A DNA stretch of 64,000 nt, from the NCBI GenBank assembly GCA_958438515.1, contig CAUBRZ010000002.1:69957-133956 (forward strand), read 5' to 3'. Within the stretch, counting starts at the first letter, position 1. Each line of letters begins with the position of its first letter. The position numbers were made by a program, and so were the translations under genes. This document shows positions 61,266-64,000 of this stretch, piece after piece. The notes under the pieces were generated by a model, which did not search any database, was not told where the DNA came from, and saw nothing but the letters and a program-made list of their open reading frames with translations. This DNA comes from an uncultured Clostridium sp. (GTDB lineage Bacteria > Bacillota > Clostridia > TANB77 > CAG-508).

Positions 61266-61691
61266 ATGTGGTATATATGGCTAATTATATCAGGTATATG
61301 TCTAATTATTGAAATTATGACCGTTGGATTTTTAGTCTTTTGGTTTTCCATTGGAGCTTTAATTACAATGATAGCTAGCTTTTTTACTAATAATATTGTA
61401 GTTCAAACAGCAATTTTTGTTATATCTTCTACAATATTAATATTTACCACAAAACCTTTTGTAAAAAGATTTGCTAATAGTAAAGATTCTATAAAAACTA
61501 ATGTATATTCAATAATTGGGAAAACTGGTGTTGTTACAAAACAAATTGATTCAAATACATGCATAGGTCAAATTAAAGTTTCTGGAGAAATATGGTCTGC
61601 AATATGCATAAATGATAGTAAAATACCAGTAGGCACAAAAGTTAAAATATTAGATGTTAATGGTGTAAAAGCTGTTGTTACGCCTATTTAA
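61266..61691 (+). CDS. NfeD-family membrane protein
   Basis: 141 residues. Three hydrophobic helices (about 1-75, including MWYIWLIISGICLIIEIMTV and GALITMIASFF) are followed by an OB-fold (SIIGKTGVVTKQIDSNTCIG, GTKVKILDVNGVKAVVTPI). NfeD proteins pair with SPFH/stomatin proteins, and the gene directly downstream encodes one. AAAGGAGGTTTTGCTTT precedes the start, and a TATAAT lies about 45 bases upstream. Confidence 0.88.
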   Translation: MWYIWLIISGICLIIEIMTVGFLVFWFSIGALITMIASFFTNNIVVQTAIFVISSTILIFTTKPFVKRFANSKDSIKTNVYSIIGKTGVVTKQIDSNTCIGQIKVSGEIWSAICINDSKIPVGTKVKILDVNGVKAVVTPI

Positions 61692-61741
61692 ATAAGTTAT
61701 TAATTTTATTATTTAATATAAAATAAAAAGGAGGAAATATT

Positions 61742-62647
61742 ATGTGGTTTTTATTAGTTTTACTTGTTATTATTTTAATAATAGCATCTATGTCTATTAA
61801 AATCGTTAAACAATCTGAGGTATATATTATAGAAAGATTAGGTAAATTTTATAAGGTAGCTGATGCTGGTCTTACAATTATAGTTCCTTTCTTCGATCAC
61901 GTTAGAAGTGTTGTTAGTTTAAAACAACAAACAATGGATGTTCCACCTCAAGGAGTTATTACAAAAGATAATGTTACAATTACTATAGATACTGTTGTTT
62001 TCTATCAAATAACAGATCCTGCAAAGGCAGTATATGAAATTCAAAGTTTGAAAAAAGGTATTGAATATCTAGCAATTACAACAATTCGTGATATCATAGG
62101 TAAAATGGATCTAGACGAAACTTTCAGTTCTAGAGATGGTATTAATAATCAGTTAAGAGTTGTTCTAGATGAAGCAACAGATAGATGGGGTTGTAAAATA
62201 GATAGAGTTGAGATTAAAGATATAACTCCACCTGCTGATATCAGAGATGCTATGGAAAAAGAAATGAATGCAGAAAGAAATAAAAGAGCTTTAATTCTTG
62301 AATCTGAAGCCCAAAGACAATCAGCAATTACTATTGCTGAAGGTAAAAAACAAGCTGCGATTTTAGAAGCTGAAGCTGATAAAGAAGCCCAAATTAGAAG
62401 AGCTGCCGGTGAGGCACAGGCTATCAAAGAAGTTGCTGAAGCAAAAGCTAAGGAAATCCAAATGGTTTATGATGCTATGAAAAAAGCTGATCCTAATGAA
62501 AAATTAGTACAGTTAAAATCTTTGGAAGCCTTACAAGAAGCTTGTAAAGGAGATGCTAATAAAGTATTTATTCCTTTTGAAGCAACTAATACATTAAGCG
62601 CTTTAGGTTCTATTAAAGAAATTGTAAAAGATGACAAAAATAAATAA
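61742..62647 (+). CDS. SPFH/Band 7 (stomatin-like) membrane protein
   Basis: 301 residues. An N-terminal helix (MWFLLVLLVIILIIASMSIK) and the SPFH domain (SEVYIIERLGKFYKVADAGL, QQTMDVPPQGVITKDNVTIT, TIRDIIGKMDLDETFSSRDG, DITPPADIRDAMEKEMNAER) are followed by an Ala/Glu-rich coiled coil (KKQAAILEAEADKEAQIRRA). It forms oligomeric membrane scaffolds with NfeD. The 50-bp gap and AAAAGGAGGAAATATT before the ATG indicate cotranscription. GCC-GGT contains CGG out of frame, no shift. Confidence 0.94.
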   Translation: MWFLLVLLVIILIIASMSIKIVKQSEVYIIERLGKFYKVADAGLTIIVPFFDHVRSVVSLKQQTMDVPPQGVITKDNVTITIDTVVFYQITDPAKAVYEIQSLKKGIEYLAITTIRDIIGKMDLDETFSSRDGINNQLRVVLDEATDRWGCKIDRVEIKDITPPADIRDAMEKEMNAERNKRALILESEAQRQSAITIAEGKKQAAILEAEADKEAQIRRAAGEAQAIKEVAEAKAKEIQMVYDAMKKADPNEKLVQLKSLEALQEACKGDANKVFIPFEATNTLSALGSIKEIVKDDKNK

Positions 62648-62658
62648 GTAAGAATAAT

Positions 62659-62698
62659 ATAAAAAAGTTGATAAATTAATTCTATCAACTTTTTTATT
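62659..62698. terminator. bidirectional terminator
   Basis: Stem AAAAAAGTTGATA / TATCAACTTTTTT between convergent SPFH gene and comEB. Confidence 0.88.
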
Positions 62699-62709
62699 AT
62701 TATATTTTA

Positions 62710-63234
62710 CTAATATGTACACTTTCCACTTAATAAATCATCATTTTCTATCCAATCTGAAATATTTACTATACAATAATGATCTTTATTACTTTCTCTT
62801 ATAATAAGTTCTTTTATACCTGCATTGATAATTAGTTTTCTACACATCTGACAAGAGTTTGCACCTTTTTCATATTCTTTAGTATCAACTCTTTTTCCAA
62901 CTAAATACATTGTTGCATCTATCATATCTCTTCTTGCAACACTTAACATTGCATTTTGTTCAGCATGAACAGATCTACATGCATCATAGCCTCCATGATG
63001 TATTTCAGGAAATTTTTCTTTTTTAGTACAATACCCTAAATCTATACAATTTTTTCTTCCTCTAGGAGCTCCTGTATATCCTGTAGCTATTATTTCATCG
63101 TTTTTTACAATAATGCATCCGAAATTTTTCCTTAAACACGTCCCTCTTTCAGATACTGCTTCTGCTATATCTAAATAATAGTTCACTTTATCTATCCTTT
63201 TATTTGTAATAATATCATTATTAATATTTTCCAT
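62710..63234 (-). CDS. comEB: dCMP deaminase (ComEB-like)
   Basis: 174 residues. CLRKNFGCIIVKNDEIIATG, YTGAPRGRKNCIDLGYC and VHAEQNAMLSVARRDMIDAT (zinc His and catalytic Glu), with ANSCQMCRKLIINAGIKELI (zinc cysteines), identify the deoxycytidylate deaminase family. It converts dCMP to dUMP, substrate of ThyA. A TTC-GGA pair contains CGG out of frame. The last eight residues (DDLLSGKCTY) differ from the family but the enzyme core is complete. Confidence 0.93.
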   Translation of the reverse strand: MENINNDIITNKRIDKVNYYLDIAEAVSERGTCLRKNFGCIIVKNDEIIATGYTGAPRGRKNCIDLGYCTKKEKFPEIHHGGYDACRSVHAEQNAMLSVARRDMIDATMYLVGKRVDTKEYEKGANSCQMCRKLIINAGIKELIIRESNKDHYCIVNISDWIENDDLLSGKCTY

Positions 63235-63271
63235 TTTTATACTCTCATTTCTTTTTATTAATACTTGTACA

Positions 63272-63309
63272 CAAAAAGATGGTTTTTATATGTCAACCAT
63301 CTTTTGTTT
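63272..63309 (-). terminator. terminator of the GGGtGRT-family gene
   Basis: Stem AAAAGATGGTT / AACCATCTTTT with a ten-base loop just beyond the stop at 63318. Confidence 0.85.
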
Positions 63310-63317
63310 TATATTTT

Positions 63318-64000
63318 TTATTTATTCATTGCTTCTTCTACTGCTACTGCTACTGCAACACTAGCTCCTACCATTGGGTTATTTCCCATTCCGATTAATC
63401 CCATCATTTCAACATGTGCTGGAACTGATGAGCTTCCTGCAAATTGTGCATCTGAATGCATTCTTCCCATTGTATCTGTCATACCATATGAAGCAGGACC
63501 TGCTGCCATATTATCTGGATGTAATGTTCTACCTGTTCCACCACCTGAAGCAACTGAGAAATATTTCTTTCCTTCTTGTAATCTTTCTTTTTTATATGTA
63601 CCTGCAACTGGATGTTGAAATCTTGTTGGGTTCGTTGAATTTCCTGTAATAGATACATCAACATCTTCCATCCACATTATAGCAACACCTTCTCTTACAT
63701 CATTTGCTCCATAACATCTAACTTTTGCTCTTTCTCCATCTGAGTAAGGAATTTCCTCTACAACATTAACTTTACCTGTAAAGAAATCAAAATCTGTTTT
63801 TACATATGTGAATCCATTAATCCTTGAAATTACTTGTGCAGCATCTTTTCCAAGTCCATTTAATATTACTTTTAGTGGTTCTTTTCTAACTTTATTAGCT
63901 GATTTTGCTATTCCTATTGCACCCTCAGCTGCTGCAAAACTTTCGTGTCCTGCTAAAAATGCAAAACATTTTGTATCTTCTGATAATAACATTGATGCTA
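63318..64000 (-). CDS. GGGtGRT-family protein, C-terminal part (runs off right edge)
   Basis: At least 226 residues of the C-terminal end are present; the start is outside the window. ASGGGTGRTLHPDNMAAGPA contains the signature motif that names the family. CFAFLAGHESFAAAEGAIGI and EMMGLIGMGNNPMVGASVAV are also characteristic. The family is widespread in strict anaerobes, sometimes near iron-sulfur/nitrogenase-like genes; its biochemical role is unsettled. The ATG at 63992 is internal since the frame continues upstream. An ATC-GGA pair contains CGG out of frame. Confidence 0.85.
   Translation of the reverse strand, partial: ASMLLSEDTKCFAFLAGHESFAAAEGAIGIAKSANKVRKEPLKVILNGLGKDAAQVISRINGFTYVKTDFDFFTGKVNVVEEIPYSDGERAKVRCYGANDVREGVAIMWMEDVDVSITGNSTNPTRFQHPVAGTYKKERLQEGKKYFSVASGGGTGRTLHPDNMAAGPASYGMTDTMGRMHSDAQFAGSSSVPAHVEMMGLIGMGNNPMVGASVAVAVAVEEAMNK

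Overview
The window is AT-rich chromosomal DNA from an anaerobic, endospore-forming Firmicute of the Clostridia type. This rests on spoVG, spoIVB, spoVM, an alpha/beta SASP, splB, the ctsR-mcsA-mcsB-clpC stress operon, the prpC-prkC-rsgA-rpe cluster, long-form hpf, the era-yqzL-recO order and a GGGtGRT-family gene. Arg is mostly AGA, and CG dinucleotides are rare.

The main result is a decoding anomaly. Seventeen otherwise intact genes, many of them housekeeping, look broken, and the break is the same each time. An in-frame CGG codon is followed by a +1 change of frame, and the shift restores the conserved protein with a glycine at that point. The general form is codon-[CGGN]-codon, where GGN is the expected Gly codon preceded by one extra C. 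I count 19 such quadruplets: 15 CGGA, 2 CGGG, 1 CGGT and 1 CGGC. They lie in tadA-like (two), a TadB/C-like fusion, recO, era, a WG-repeat protein, tgt, queA, two uncharacterised genes, a putative metallopeptidase, a sensor kinase, clpX, prpC, mutS2, dxs (two), clpC and mcsB. By eye I found no in-frame CGG used as an ordinary sense codon. Roughly 44 CGG trinucleotides in the other two registers of real genes (NNC-GGN and NCG-GNN) are not associated with any frame change. The simplest reading is that CGG is not decoded as Arg here, and that CGGN is read as Gly by +1 frameshifting or as a four-base codon. These genes are annotated below as full-length proteins.

Layout: 1-4.1 kb holds the start of pth (left edge), spoVG with a sigma-H-like promoter, murC, a repetitive coiled-coil gene and spoIVB. 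4.2-16 kb is a Tad/type IV pilus-like locus on the minus strand: CpaB-like, two CpaE/MinD-like ATPases, the TadA/CpaF-like ATPase, a fused TadB/C-like membrane protein, then a run of small pilin-like paralogues (MENAS/T N-terminus). 16-21.5 kb holds a HAD phosphatase, hpf, SASP, recO-yqzL-era and a GT4 glycosyltransferase. 21.6-28.2 kb is a minus-strand run with queA and tgt (queuosine tRNA modification) and three envelope or unknown genes. 28.3-34.6 kb holds pnp, rpsO, splB, folA, thyA and a radical SAM protein. 35-43.3 kb holds a two-component system, two wall/secreted proteins and tig-clpP-clpX. 43.4-46 kb holds rpmB, a tiny spoVM-like gene, nth and a bactofilin-like membrane protein. 46-50.6 kb is the prpC-prkC-rsgA-rpe cluster. 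50.8-56 kb holds mutS2, ylmH and dxs. 56-60.8 kb is the CtsR operon with its operator. 61-64 kb holds NfeD/SPFH membrane-domain genes, dCMP deaminase and the GGGtGRT gene (right edge).

A small family of REP-like palindromic elements carrying GGGGACAGGACTTAA sits at gene ends (about 33.7, 37.5, 41.1, 56.07 and 60.7 kb), sometimes supplying the last codons and stop of the neighbouring gene. No rRNA, tRNA, CRISPR array or transposase gene was recognised. No gap between genes exceeds about 300 bases.
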